Part shown: positions 1 through 9,085 of the stretch, piece after piece | Position numbering within the stretch: position 1 is the stretch's first letter | Layout: each line of letters starts with the position of its first letter | From: a virus | Length of the DNA stretch: 45,446 nt | IMG/VR virus record: IMGVR_UViG_3300025586_000135 | Coordinates: 1 to 45,446 of that record | Strand: one strand, 5' to 3' | The notes under the pieces: generated by a model | Seen by the model: the letters and a program-made list of their open reading frames with translations, nothing else | Database searches by the model: none | What the model was told of the DNA's origin: nothing | Translations under genes and position numbers: made by a program

Positions 1-340
1 AGTAACGGGGTGCTTGGGCCGGGTTGCTTATTAATGCAAGAATTTTAACACTTTAGCGGGTTATTGTGTCTCCACAGCAGGTAGCGAGTAGCGAAACTAG
101 GCAGGAATGCGAATAATGGTTCTCAAGCCAGGTTCTTCTCTTGGAGTCTGGGTAGTGGTGCGGCTGATGATGATGTTAGTTTCGGTGCCCGGCTCGCTTA
201 TTGATAGGGTTTAATGAAGTTTAATTTAGTTTAACTTAGTTACAGGGTTATTATGTCACCACAGCAGCACGTAGCGAAATTCAGCGGGAATGCGAATAAT
301 GCAGGTATCGCAGGCGCGTTCTATTGGAATCTTTAGAGTG
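1..340 (+). repeat. Degenerate tandem repeats resembling a DGR variable repeat
   Basis: No intact gene is visible here. Two related segments, about 57-150 and 244-334, share GGTTATT-TGTC-CCACAGCAG, GTAGCGAAA and GGAATGCGAATAAT. A third, older copy seems to end at position 48. In frame 1 the copies read RNANNGSQARFFSWSL...FGARLAY-stop (ends 204) and GNANNAGIAGAFYWNL-stop (ends 336). These match, from memory, the C-terminal C-type-lectin variable repeat of diversity-generating retroelement targets (NWNNGANAGxFYWNLNN...NIGxRLAY). In-frame stops at 46-48 and 82-84 suggest decayed copies or the tail end of a target gene plus template. No reverse transcriptase is in the window. The retroelement link is an inference; the repetition is directly visible. 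Confidence 0.5.
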
Positions 341-351
341 AATATTGCATT

Positions 352-1059
352 ATGATCTTAACTAAAACTGTCACATATTATGGTAAGGAAATTCCAGTGG
401 AATCCCTAAGTAAAACAAGTGGGAAAAAGGTAAAGGTTAAGTGTCCTACTTGTGGAATGGTCAGAGATGCATATTACAGGGTTATAGTTAATGGAAATCA
501 TAGATGTCATAAATGTACATTGAAAGATAATCGGAAATATTTAAAAAAAGATGATAAATATGGCAGACTTACTGTTGTCAAGCCTTTAAATGGTAAGTCA
601 GTATGTAAATGTATATGTGGAGGAGTTGTAACGGTGGATAATTATGCTTTACGAAAAGGCACTACAAAGAGTTGTAGTTGTTTAAAGTCAGAAAGTTTCA
701 AAAATACAAAAGTAAATAGGGGTTCCGAACATGGTAATTGGAAAGGTGGCATTTCAGGCGAAAGGCATAGAATGATAGGGACTAAAGAATACAAAATGTG
801 GCGAACAAATGTGTTTGAACGAAATAATTATACCTGTCAAAAGTGTGGTCAGGTTGGGTATAAACTCAATGCACACCACATTATCAATTATGCAAAAAAC
901 GAAAATTCTCGTTTAGAAGTATCCAATGGTATAACTTTCTGTGAAGATTGCCATAGAATTTTTCATAAACTCTACGGTAGAAAAAATATATCATTAGAGC
1001 ATGTAAATGAATTTATAAATAATCAACAACACAAGATACATAATCCATTAACAACATAG
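352..1059 (+). CDS. HNH homing endonuclease with N-terminal zinc-finger region
   Basis: This 235-residue protein is probably a free-standing homing endonuclease that cuts DNA to spread its own gene. The N-terminal third has paired cysteines (CPTCGM, CHKC, CKCICGG, CSC), suggesting zinc-binding DNA recognition. The C-terminal third carries the HNH core: WRTNVFERNNYTCQKCG, then NAHHI, NGITFCEDCHRIFH, with the metal-binding Cys pairs and the HH catalytic pair present. The ribosome binding site is weak. It sits directly after VR-like repeats and ahead of a small phage gene, a typical intergenic position for such elements. It shares the HNH core but not the middle domain with the HNH proteins at 15379 and 33366. 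Confidence 0.85.
   Translation: MILTKTVTYYGKEIPVESLSKTSGKKVKVKCPTCGMVRDAYYRVIVNGNHRCHKCTLKDNRKYLKKDDKYGRLTVVKPLNGKSVCKCICGGVVTVDNYALRKGTTKSCSCLKSESFKNTKVNRGSEHGNWKGGISGERHRMIGTKEYKMWRTNVFERNNYTCQKCGQVGYKLNAHHIINYAKNENSRLEVSNGITFCEDCHRIFHKLYGRKNISLEHVNEFINNQQHKIHNPLTT
1014..1021 (+). promoter_or_regulatory. Possible T4-type late promoter (TATAAATA)
   Basis: An exact TATAAATA lies within the last codons of the HNH gene, about 60 bases before the next start at 1083. The motif equals the T4 late -10 element recognised by gp55. AT-rich coding sequence gives chance matches, so confidence is low. Confidence 0.3.
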
Positions 1060-1082
1060 AGAAAGAGAGGAGGGTTTACAAA

Positions 1083-1508
1083 ATGTCACAAATACTTACA
1101 GCAGAGTCTAAAACCTCACCGTCTGTGATTCAAAGGATTACACAGAATGATTATTACTATAATTACAACATCGAAGAAGTTCAAAAAGAAATAGAAGGTA
1201 GTGAAGAAACGGAAACCTTCTATCAATACAACTATGTCACAATCCAGGGCAAACCGACAAAGTGTAAGGTATTAGAGGCTATCAAGGCATCAGAATCAAG
1301 CACTGCTACGGAAGATGTTGAAGCAGTAGCTACAGAGCGTAGTGCTGCATTAACACAATTAGAGAATATAGCCGAAATGACCTATGTACAACTTGATACA
1401 TATGTTGAGAATACGTTTGGAAATTTAGCAACAGCACAGAAAACAGCTCTAAAGAAGCTCTACAAAACAGTGTTAGCGATGCTGAAGCAAATGGATTTGA
1501 GTAAATAG
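1083..1508 (+). CDS. Hypothetical phage protein
   Basis: This is a 141-residue protein I do not recognise. It follows a strong GAGGAGG site. The N-terminal half is Tyr/Asn/Glu-rich (NDYYYNYNIEEVQKEIEG, then YQYNYVTIQGKPTKCKVLEAIKASES). The C-terminal half looks alpha-helical, without signal peptide or membrane segment. Its place after a possible receptor-binding-type repeat region and before a glycosyltransferase gene would suit a tail-fibre accessory or assembly protein, but that is only context. Confidence 0.7.
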   Translation: MSQILTAESKTSPSVIQRITQNDYYYNYNIEEVQKEIEGSEETETFYQYNYVTIQGKPTKCKVLEAIKASESSTATEDVEAVATERSAALTQLENIAEMTYVQLDTYVENTFGNLATAQKTALKKLYKTVLAMLKQMDLSK

Positions 1509-1574
1509 TAAAAATAGTTAGTTTACATTAGTCAAAATAAATGTTATACAATATACATCAAGGAGACTCAATTT

Positions 1575-4500
1575 GTGAAGAAAAAAAAGAAAGTGTTGCA
1601 TATAATGCCGCATGCCTCAACGGGTGGGCTTCCCCAGTATGTTTACATTGAGATAGAAAAGACTTATAAACTATATGATACCTATGTTGTAGAATGGGAT
1701 GATATTGCTCCCATCTACACAGTTCAAAAGGACCTAATCAAGCAACTCTTACCCTCAAACCACTTCTATTCCTGGCCTCAAGGCACTAATGCTTCCAAGA
1801 AATCCAAAGAACTCATTGATATCATTTATTCCTTGAATCCAGATGTGGTGCATATCGAAGAATTTCCGGAACTCTTCCTGCCAGTACCACTTACCCAACA
1901 AATATATTCTCCTGACAGAACCTACACTATCATTGAGTCCTCACATTCTTCTGGATTCAACCCTTCCGACAAGAAATTCCTCCCAGACGCATTTACTTTT
2001 CCTGCATCTATTCAAGAGGAACGATTCCGCTACCATCGCATCCCAACTACTATCATTGAGTATCCTATTGAAGACCACAAAAGACCTGATAGAACAGAAG
2101 CACTCAAGGAACTTAAACTCAATCCGAAATATAAACACGTCATAAATGTGGGCTTGTTCACTCCAGGCAAGAACCAAGGGGGAGCCTTCAATATTGCTCG
2201 TAAGCTAAAAGGTAACAAGATACAGTTCCACTTCATAGGCAATCAAGCAATGAACTTCAAAGACTATTGGGAACCTCTGATGGTAAACAAGCCTGAAAAC
2301 TGTATCGTACATGGAGAAAGGAATGATGTTGATAAATGGTATGGGGCCTGTGACCTATTACTGTTCCCGTCCACCGCAGAACTCAATCCACTCGTGCCAA
2401 GGGAAGCTCTGTCTTGGAATATGCCTATACTAATGTACAACCTCCCTATATACAAGAATGCTTATGACCTGGAAGACAACATAGACTTCCTAACAGACAA
2501 CATAGATACCAATTGTCAGAAAGTATTGATGAAACTCGGCGCCTCCAGATTGAGTAATCGTAATAAGAAGATAGATCTACCTAAGATAAAGCTAACACAC
2601 TTGCTGACCAGGCCCAATGATGAAAGGGAACAAGCATCCATTAAATCCTTGAAACCATTAGCCTCCCTTGGCGTAGATTACATACAACATATCAATAAAC
2701 CTGAGACCATATATCCTGATATACCACCTATAACCAATCATGAAGTGAAAAGACCTGGGTATTATGGGGCCTATAATGCATTCAGGAGAGCAATAGAGGA
2801 AGAGTTCACTGAAGACCTTGATTTCTTCATGATTTGTGAGTGTGATTGCATATTAAGGGTACCTCCAGAGCATTTTGTTGATGCTCTAAGCCAGGTATGT
2901 GATGTAGTAGACAAGGAAAATATAAGATACTTCTCTTTTGGGGCAACTGGGGAGGGTGAAATGGTATGGTCTGAGAATCTGGGAGAGCTGAGTGAGTTTT
3001 CCTTTGAGACTAACAAGATTATATTGGCCCATTGTATACTATTTCCACAAGCTTCCAGAAAATTCCTATTGAAGCAGTATAAAGAACTAAGTTGGGACAG
3101 TCCGGACATATGGCTGAATGTAGCTTTCAAAGGTCAGAAGATGGGTATACTGAATAATCCATTAGCTGAACAACATGTAGGGATGAGCCTTATAGATGAA
3201 GAGGAATGCAAGGGTACAATCCAACTATATGAGCCATCTAAGAAGGATATGGGTAGCCTTTTGGATGATGTATATGAGAATACCGTTATAGAATGCAGGA
3301 AGCCCTTGATTATAGCTGATAGATTCAACCATAACTTCATTGATGGTGTGTTTTTTGAGGTTAAAGGCGAGGCTCCTGAGACAAAAGAGTATGAAAACAA
3401 CTCCTATTACAAGAACATAAATGGATTCTTCAACTTCGAAAACATATACAGGGCAATGGTCAAGGAATTCGGTTCTAAAGATTCCCATTTCGTGGAGATA
3501 GGTGCATGGAAGGGTAAGTCAACCTGCTTTATGGCAACAGAAATAAAGAATAGTAAAAAGTCTATAGCATTTGATACCATTGATACTTGGGAGGGTAGTA
3601 ATTCAGATGAAGGCCTTCAAAAACAAGCAAGTGAGTTTGATATACATGATGAATTCCTTATCAGTATGAAGAATGCAGGTATAGAAGAATTCGTGAATGA
3701 TATTGTAATGGATTCCGTACAAGCCTCAGAATTATACAAAGATGAAAGCCTTGATTTCGTATTCATTGATGGGGATCACACATACGATGCAGTTATAGGT
3801 GACATAAAAGCCTGGTATCCTAAAGTTAAGAATGGTGGTATCATTGCTGGTCATGATTACAATGGTAAAGATGGTGGTGTTTATGGTGTTGTGGAGGCAG
3901 TTGATGAATTTTTTGGTAAGAGCAATGTCATCATTAGGAACACATCATGGCTGAATAGAAAAAATAGTGATAAACCCATATCAGTACCTACAAGTAATGA
4001 ATACTATATGGAAGCCTTAGATGTGAAAAATAATCATATAGTGTATTCAGATGTGTTTAACACTAATCACTTCATAACTTGTCAACGAAAATGGTTTACT
4101 GACTGGAAATTGAGTGCTGTAAAGGATGGTAAAGTAGTATATGAGCATCGCTATAATGCAGAAGGTAAAAGGGTCCTAATTTCCTTTGAATCTAGTGCTT
4201 TAGGTGATACTATTGCTTGGATTCCTTATGTAGAGGAGTTTCGAAAGAAGCATAATTGTGAAGTCTATTGTTCAACCTTCTGGAATCAATTATACGAAAA
4301 GGAATACCCAGATATACATTTTGTCAAGCCAGGCACTAAGGTAGAAGGTTTGTATGATATGTATCGTATTGGTCATTTCTTTCCTTTCGACCCCTACAAG
4401 AACCCTATTGACTTTAGAACTATACCTCTCCAACAAACAGCATCAGATATACTCGGTTTAGAATACAAGGAAATCAAAACTTCCATAACACTACCAGATA

Positions 4501-6395
4501 AACAACCCAAAGTGAAAGACAAGTATGTTTGTTTGTCTATTCATTCCACTGCTCAATGTAAATACTGGAACAACCCAAAAGGATGGCAGCAAGTAGTTAA
4601 TTATCTCACAAATAGAGGGTATAAGGTGGTCAATATAGCCAAAGATTTCCACTATATGGGCAATAATCCACCTAAAAGCGTTATCAATCGTACTGGAACC
4701 AAGTATAACATCAAGCATAGGATCAATGAACTACAACATGCTGATCTTTTTATAGGGGTCAGCTCTGGTTTAGCTTGGTTGTCTTGGGCGATAGGTGTTC
4801 CAACAGTTTTGATATCAGGTACCACTAAACCTTACAATGAACCTAACCTTTATAGGGTGCATAATGATCAAGTGTGTAATGGATGTATGAATGACACCAA
4901 TATAGAATTCGATGGAGGTAAGTGGAATTGGTGCCCTCATGATAAGCAATTTGAATGTTCCAGTTCCATAACCCCCGAAATGGTTATAGAGCAAATCAAT
5001 ATAGCTCTGAATATAAAGGAGCAAGAGTATTGGGACAATCCTGATGTATGGGAGGATAAAGGTGAGGAATGGTCAAAAGGCTTCGGAGATTCCAAAACTT
5101 TATGGAAGAAAACTATTTATCCCTTATTAATGCACGACTATTTATACAATCTTTGTGGAAGTGTACTCGAAATTGCTCCAGGTCAAGGTAGGATTACTCA
5201 ATTCCTCATACCTCATGCGAAAGATTTAGAGCTCGTCGACATGTCTAAGACGTGTTTGGATAGCTGTAGGCATCGTTTTTCTAAAACGAAGGGTATTGTA
5301 TACATAAAAAATGATGGAATGTCACTTAGTAGTGTCCTCAACGCTTCCAAGGATTTGGTGTTTTCATGGGATTCCTTTGTCCATATGAATCTCCCAGTTA
5401 TCAGCAATTACGTCAGTGAGATTTTCAAGAAACTGAAGATCGGAGGCATTGGATTTATTCATCATGCTAATTTAACAGACGGTCAAGAAGATTCCTTTGG
5501 CAATATAGGAGGAAGGTCTAACATGACTTTGGATACCTTTAAACAGATATGCCAGAAAAATAATCTGGAAGTTCTGGAACAAAGGACTATCAAGATGAAT
5601 GAACAGATAACTGATGGCATTACTATATTTAGGAAGAATGCTGTAGAAGAAACCATTATAGATAGCAAAATGGTCATAATCACAGCACTCTTTAACGCAG
5701 AAAATTACATATCCGAATGTATTGAATCCATTAAGAATCAGTCATATGAAAATTTTAGGTGTTATGTTTTAGATGACCTTTCAACAGACGATTCAGTTAA
5801 GAAGGCTCTAAAAGCTATTGATGGTGATAGTCGTTTTTCTGTGATATCAAATGAGACCAAAATGTATCCAATAGGCAATCATTACAATACCTTACATAGA
5901 GAAGAAATTGATGATAACGACATAGTGATAACAGTAGATGGTGATGATTACTTACCGGACGATGATGTGTTTAAAAGGATAAATGATGTGTACAGCAAGG
6001 ATAGTAATATATGGTTGACTTATGGTTCCTTTAATCAAATACAGTATGGAGAATTAGTAGACGGATGGGCAAAAGAAAGCAAAAATCTATCCAACATAAG
6101 GAATGAAGAATGGAGCACTACACATTTGAGAACATTTAGAGCATTTTTGTTCCGAGGTATAAATAGAAGAGACTTGATAGATCCCGAAACTCATGATTTT
6201 TTTCAAATGAGTGGGGATGTAGCCATGATGTTTCCTATGATTGGGATGGCTGGAGAAGAAAGGGTCAAATTTTTGAAGGACATCAATTACACTTACAATG
6301 ACGACAATCCTATATCAGAATACAAGGTAAATAGATTAGAACAAGTGAGGATAGATAAATACATAAGAAGTAAAAAACCTTACAAAAAATTATGA
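1575..6395 (+). CDS. Giant multidomain glycosyltransferase/methyltransferase fusion
   Basis: This 1606-residue polyenzyme starts at GTG 8 bases after AAGGAGA. Six domains can be read in order. (1) A GT-B, GT4-like domain (about 1-310; GLFTPGKNQGG, PSTAELNPLVPREAL). (2) A GT-A-like domain (about 335-560; an acidic CECDC stretch near 421). (3) A class I SAM methyltransferase of the Methyltransf_24 type (about 620-790; VEIGAWKGKST, FIDGDHTY). (4) A GT9/heptosyltransferase-like domain (about 865-1140; SSALGDTIAWIP, GVSSGLAWLSWAIGVPT, CNGC). (5) A second SAM methyltransferase (about 1195-1340; VLEIAPGQGR). (6) A GT2 domain (about 1366-1600; ALFNAENYISECI, VDGDDYL). It probably assembles and methylates a glycan on phage tail or capsid proteins, or modifies a host surface glycan. 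The first half looks less AT-rich than its neighbours, suggesting separate acquisition. Confidence 0.88.
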   Translation: MKKKKKVLHIMPHASTGGLPQYVYIEIEKTYKLYDTYVVEWDDIAPIYTVQKDLIKQLLPSNHFYSWPQGTNASKKSKELIDIIYSLNPDVVHIEEFPELFLPVPLTQQIYSPDRTYTIIESSHSSGFNPSDKKFLPDAFTFPASIQEERFRYHRIPTTIIEYPIEDHKRPDRTEALKELKLNPKYKHVINVGLFTPGKNQGGAFNIARKLKGNKIQFHFIGNQAMNFKDYWEPLMVNKPENCIVHGERNDVDKWYGACDLLLFPSTAELNPLVPREALSWNMPILMYNLPIYKNAYDLEDNIDFLTDNIDTNCQKVLMKLGASRLSNRNKKIDLPKIKLTHLLTRPNDEREQASIKSLKPLASLGVDYIQHINKPETIYPDIPPITNHEVKRPGYYGAYNAFRRAIEEEFTEDLDFFMICECDCILRVPPEHFVDALSQVCDVVDKENIRYFSFGATGEGEMVWSENLGELSEFSFETNKIILAHCILFPQASRKFLLKQYKELSWDSPDIWLNVAFKGQKMGILNNPLAEQHVGMSLIDEEECKGTIQLYEPSKKDMGSLLDDVYENTVIECRKPLIIADRFNHNFIDGVFFEVKGEAPETKEYENNSYYKNINGFFNFENIYRAMVKEFGSKDSHFVEIGAWKGKSTCFMATEIKNSKKSIAFDTIDTWEGSNSDEGLQKQASEFDIHDEFLISMKNAGIEEFVNDIVMDSVQASELYKDESLDFVFIDGDHTYDAVIGDIKAWYPKVKNGGIIAGHDYNGKDGGVYGVVEAVDEFFGKSNVIIRNTSWLNRKNSDKPISVPTSNEYYMEALDVKNNHIVYSDVFNTNHFITCQRKWFTDWKLSAVKDGKVVYEHRYNAEGKRVLISFESSALGDTIAWIPYVEEFRKKHNCEVYCSTFWNQLYEKEYPDIHFVKPGTKVEGLYDMYRIGHFFPFDPYKNPIDFRTIPLQQTASDILGLEYKEIKTSITLPDKQPKVKDKYVCLSIHSTAQCKYWNNPKGWQQVVNYLTNRGYKVVNIAKDFHYMGNNPPKSVINRTGTKYNIKHRINELQHADLFIGVSSGLAWLSWAIGVPTVLISGTTKPYNEPNLYRVHNDQVCNGCMNDTNIEFDGGKWNWCPHDKQFECSSSITPEMVIEQINIALNIKEQEYWDNPDVWEDKGEEWSKGFGDSKTLWKKTIYPLLMHDYLYNLCGSVLEIAPGQGRITQFLIPHAKDLELVDMSKTCLDSCRHRFSKTKGIVYIKNDGMSLSSVLNASKDLVFSWDSFVHMNLPVISNYVSEIFKKLKIGGIGFIHHANLTDGQEDSFGNIGGRSNMTLDTFKQICQKNNLEVLEQRTIKMNEQITDGITIFRKNAVEETIIDSKMVIITALFNAENYISECIESIKNQSYENFRCYVLDDLSTDDSVKKALKAIDGDSRFSVISNETKMYPIGNHYNTLHREEIDDNDIVITVDGDDYLPDDDVFKRINDVYSKDSNIWLTYGSFNQIQYGELVDGWAKESKNLSNIRNEEWSTTHLRTFRAFLFRGINRRDLIDPETHDFFQMSGDVAMMFPMIGMAGEERVKFLKDINYTYNDDNPISEYKVNRLEQVRIDKYIRSKKPYKKL

Positions 6396-6402
6396 TAGAA
6401 AA

Positions 6403-6410
6403 TATAAATA
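6403..6410 (+). promoter_or_regulatory. T4-type late promoter (TATAAATA)
   Basis: Exact TATAAATA in the 47-base gap between the glycosyltransferase stop and the start at 6443, followed by AGGAGG. It would drive the tagged-protein/FtsZ-like group. Confidence 0.6.
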
Positions 6411-6442
6411 GTATTGATGATGTAATATAGAGGAGGGAAATT

Positions 6443-6727
6443 ATGATGAATATTGATGTAACAATTGATAAATATTTAGTTAATGAAGGTTTTTTAAAGA
6501 ATCTTATTACTAAAGGTGCTATAAAAATGAGGGGTTATGATAATAAAGAATATATATGTAATGCTATAAATACTATTTGTAAAAAGGGGAATATAAGACT
6601 TTCAGGAAGAGCAAAATTTAAAAGAATATATAAAGAAGGCCTCAGAGATGGAAAATTGAAAAATGCTTCCGATGTTGTAAATTTTTTACGAACATATGCT
6701 AAAGAGGAATTAGGAATTAAAAATTAA
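6443..6727 (+). CDS. Small protein with capsid-targeting-like N-terminus
   Basis: This 94-residue basic protein follows GAGGAGGG. Its start, MMNIDVTIDKYLVNEG, matches the tag seen on many small proteins here (hydrophobic/charged helix ending in YLxNE) and fits the T4 internal-protein targeting sequence with a [LI]xE cut site. The rest (ICNAINTICKKGNIRLSGRAKFKRIYKEGLRDGK...) is Lys/Arg-rich and helical, which would suit DNA association inside the head. I do not recognise the family. It is the first gene after a TATAAATA element and directly precedes the tubulin-like gene. The second ATG at 6446 is an equally possible start. Confidence 0.7.
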   Translation: MMNIDVTIDKYLVNEGFLKNLITKGAIKMRGYDNKEYICNAINTICKKGNIRLSGRAKFKRIYKEGLRDGKLKNASDVVNFLRTYAKEELGIKN

Positions 6728-6736
6728 TTATATATA

Positions 6737-8044
6737 ATGGATATAGATGATGTAATATATCTTGGAGCTAAGGGGAGGAAAATACTTGCAAAAACACCTT
6801 ATGTTGAAAAGGAACAGGAGAAACTACCACAGGAGCACCAAGAAACTACACAAAAATTTAGCAAGGAACAGAATGAAGTAACGGAGGAGGAAGAAATGGC
6901 TATAATTAGCACGGACTTAGAAGAATTTGAAATAGAAGAATTTGAAGATGATACAATAGAAGATGAGAGTCAAGGTTCATTAAAATTAGCTTTCATAGGC
7001 GCAGGTCAATGTGGTTCAAGAATTGTACAAGAATTTAATAATCTCGGATATAAAAAATGTTTTGTTATAAATACCGCTCAACAAGATTTGGAAAATATAA
7101 CTGTTCCAAATAAAATGCTTATTCAATTAGAAGAAATGTCAGGTGGAGGTGGGGCTGGTAAAGATATGGAATTAGCAAGACGGACAATAGATTCAAATAA
7201 AGAAAAAATTTATAATAAAATGAGGGAATTATTTGGTACTGTTGATCATATATTTTGTTGCGTGGGTGCAGGAGGAGGAACAGGGGGTGGAAGTTTATTA
7301 ACAATTATTGAAATGGCTAAAAAATATATAAAATATTTAGATGTATCTGATGCGGATAAAAAGGTTGGTGCTATTATTACACTTCCAACAGGAGGTGAAG
7401 CATCTTCACCTCTTATTGGAGGAAATGCATATACTGTTGGATCTCAAATTAGTACATTAGCTGATTTAGAAAACATATCTCCGTTAATTATTATTGATAA
7501 CGAAAAGGTTCAAAAATTATATAGGAAACTTACTGTTAAACAATTTTTTCCAACAATTAATCGTTCAATCGCACAACTTTTACATATTTTCAATACAATT
7601 TCCATTGAAAGCTCTAATTATATTTCATTTGATTCTACAGACTTTCAATCAGTGTTAGAGGTGGGAGGACATATGGTAATGGGTACCTCTACAGTTCGTA
7701 ATTTTGAATCTAAGACCAGTATATCAGAAGCGTTAAAGAAAAATTTATCTAAGACATTACTAGCATCCAATTTTGATTTAGAACGAGCTAAAGCAGTTGC
7801 TTGTGTCGTTGTGGGTGGTGAACAAGAATTTGAAACCATAGAGGGTCTTATGAACAATATCGAATTTGGTTTTGACACCATTGCTGCATTTACAGGTAAT
7901 GCTAAAGTGCATAGAGGTATATATTCAGATGAATCAAGAAATGGTAGAATAAATGTATATACTATGATAAGTGGTCTTGAAAAACCAACGGCTCGTTATG
8001 AAAAAATCAAGCCAGTCAACTATAAAAAGGGGAAAAAGAAATGA
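6737..8044 (+). CDS. FtsZ/tubulin-like GTPase
   Basis: This 435-residue protein carries the tubulin/FtsZ GTPase signatures: AFIGAGQCGSR (T1, about 86-96), the tubulin signature-like loop GAGGGTGGGS (T4, about 177-186), and the T7 catalytic loop region FDSTDFQSVL (about 298) with its acidic residues. Phage tubulins (TubZ, PhuZ) form filaments that segregate or centre phage DNA; a filament role here is inferred. An acidic extension of about 85 residues precedes the GTPase core. The start is uncertain: ATG 6737 has no clear ribosome binding site, while ATG 6896 follows GGAGGAGG and would give 382 residues. The gene overlaps the next by ATGA. The typical FtsZ C-terminal peptide is absent; the end is Lys-rich (KKGKKK). 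Confidence 0.88.
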   Translation: MDIDDVIYLGAKGRKILAKTPYVEKEQEKLPQEHQETTQKFSKEQNEVTEEEEMAIISTDLEEFEIEEFEDDTIEDESQGSLKLAFIGAGQCGSRIVQEFNNLGYKKCFVINTAQQDLENITVPNKMLIQLEEMSGGGGAGKDMELARRTIDSNKEKIYNKMRELFGTVDHIFCCVGAGGGTGGGSLLTIIEMAKKYIKYLDVSDADKKVGAIITLPTGGEASSPLIGGNAYTVGSQISTLADLENISPLIIIDNEKVQKLYRKLTVKQFFPTINRSIAQLLHIFNTISIESSNYISFDSTDFQSVLEVGGHMVMGTSTVRNFESKTSISEALKKNLSKTLLASNFDLERAKAVACVVVGGEQEFETIEGLMNNIEFGFDTIAAFTGNAKVHRGIYSDESRNGRINVYTMISGLEKPTARYEKIKPVNYKKGKKK

Positions 8045-8259
8045 CAAACATACAAGAGAAGATTGACAAGCATTTGAATGAACGAAAAAATGCAAATAAT
8101 CCATCTAATGAGGTTGATGATGTTGGTGATTCTGTTAAAGGTATAAAGAAATGGTTAGATGATTTTGAAAAGGCCTATGGTTATGGTAATTTTTCACAAG
8201 CAGGAAAAACATTGAATAATATCGTAAAGAAAGTTAAAGATATGCAAAGATTTGTATAA
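8041..8259 (+). CDS. Small protein with capsid-targeting-like N-terminus
   Basis: This 72-residue protein is translationally coupled (ATGA) to the FtsZ-like gene. The first 16 residues, MTNIQEKIDKHLNERK, are almost identical to those of the protein at 12761 (MTRIDEKINKHLNERK), although the rest differs. That points to a portable N-terminal tag ending in LNE, which fits the prohead-protease rule [LI]xE. The remainder is a charged helical segment (VKGIKKWLDDFEKAYGYGNFSQAGKTLNNIVKKVKDMQRFV). Function unknown; a packaged internal protein is the best inference. Confidence 0.7.
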   Translation: MTNIQEKIDKHLNERKNANNPSNEVDDVGDSVKGIKKWLDDFEKAYGYGNFSQAGKTLNNIVKKVKDMQRFV

Positions 8260-8274
8260 GGGTGACAATTTAAA

Positions 8275-9084
8275 ATGTTCATAAAATCAGTATACCTTAA
8301 ACAACCATCAGAAGAACAGATAATCAGTTCTATAGATTCTGGAATTGACACTATATTCCTCAATCTTAATGCTGGTAATACAAAAGAAGAACTGAAATTC
8401 CTATTTGATGAATATTACACTAAGGTCAATCTTGTTCCTTTTGTGTTTTATACTCAACCAGGTAAAAGAATACAGACACAAGATCAATTTCTTTCTAATG
8501 GAAAATATTATCATTACATAGTCTGTCCAACTAACATCAACATGATCCGTAAGTTATTGGAATTTTCATTGGACCTATATGCTGATGGATTATGTAGTTC
8601 TGTTTGTATCAACTTTAAGAACTATGAGGTTGATGAGGATTGGAGTACAGAAGATAATAAGTGTGAATGTAGTAGGTGTAAAGAACTAACAGGCCTACAA
8701 CAAAAAATAAGGAACATGGAAATAATAAATGAATCATTAAAAGGTATGTCATTATACTCTTTACCATATGTGAATCCTTTCCTATGGACTATAAGCGACT
8801 ATTGGATAAATGAGAACACATATACCAATAAATGGAGGTCTTATAGAAATATATATCAGTACATACGGACAATGGGGAAAAGGAATATATCAATAAAAAA
8901 TATGAGTGTTGTAAAATTCAGTATGGTAAAGAAAGCAATAAAGTCCGTTATGACTGATGGCTATTGCATATATCCAGACGAACAGATAGACCTTAATGCT
9001 TTAACGGAATTGAATGATAATGCTGATAAGTGGAGAGGTAGTTGGTGGTTTAAATTTAAGAGGTGGGTAATAGGGGGAAAATGA
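8275..9084 (+). CDS. TIM-barrel glycoside-hydrolase-like protein, altered active site
   Basis: This 269-residue protein is a paralogue of the next gene. They share the barrel-like start, the block around residues 110-135 with a CxCxxC triad (C130, C132, C135), the motif NPFLWTISDYW, and the C-terminal aromatic/basic segment (DKWRGSWWFKFKRWVIGG). Where the neighbour has an acidic strand end AIDFESYG, this copy has CINFKNYE, losing both candidate catalytic carboxylates. It may bind rather than cut glycan. The CxCxxC signature following a D-x-E strand recalls hypothetical glycoside hydrolase families; the assignment is by motif only. It is about 59 residues shorter than its partner, lacking the NCFWRTHPND insertion. 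Confidence 0.7.
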   Translation: MFIKSVYLKQPSEEQIISSIDSGIDTIFLNLNAGNTKEELKFLFDEYYTKVNLVPFVFYTQPGKRIQTQDQFLSNGKYYHYIVCPTNINMIRKLLEFSLDLYADGLCSSVCINFKNYEVDEDWSTEDNKCECSRCKELTGLQQKIRNMEIINESLKGMSLYSLPYVNPFLWTISDYWINENTYTNKWRSYRNIYQYIRTMGKRNISIKNMSVVKFSMVKKAIKSVMTDGYCIYPDEQIDLNALTELNDNADKWRGSWWFKFKRWVIGGK

Positions 9085-9085
9085 T

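Noticed and set aside
1941-2177. Minus-strand frames across the glycosyltransferase gene
   Set aside because: Short, without ribosome binding sites or recognisable proteins, opposite a gene with clear domains.
6158-6166. TATAAATA inside the glycosyltransferase gene, and similar matches near 32731 and 34389
   Set aside because: They lie in coding sequence with no gene start just downstream; such matches are expected by chance in AT-rich DNA.
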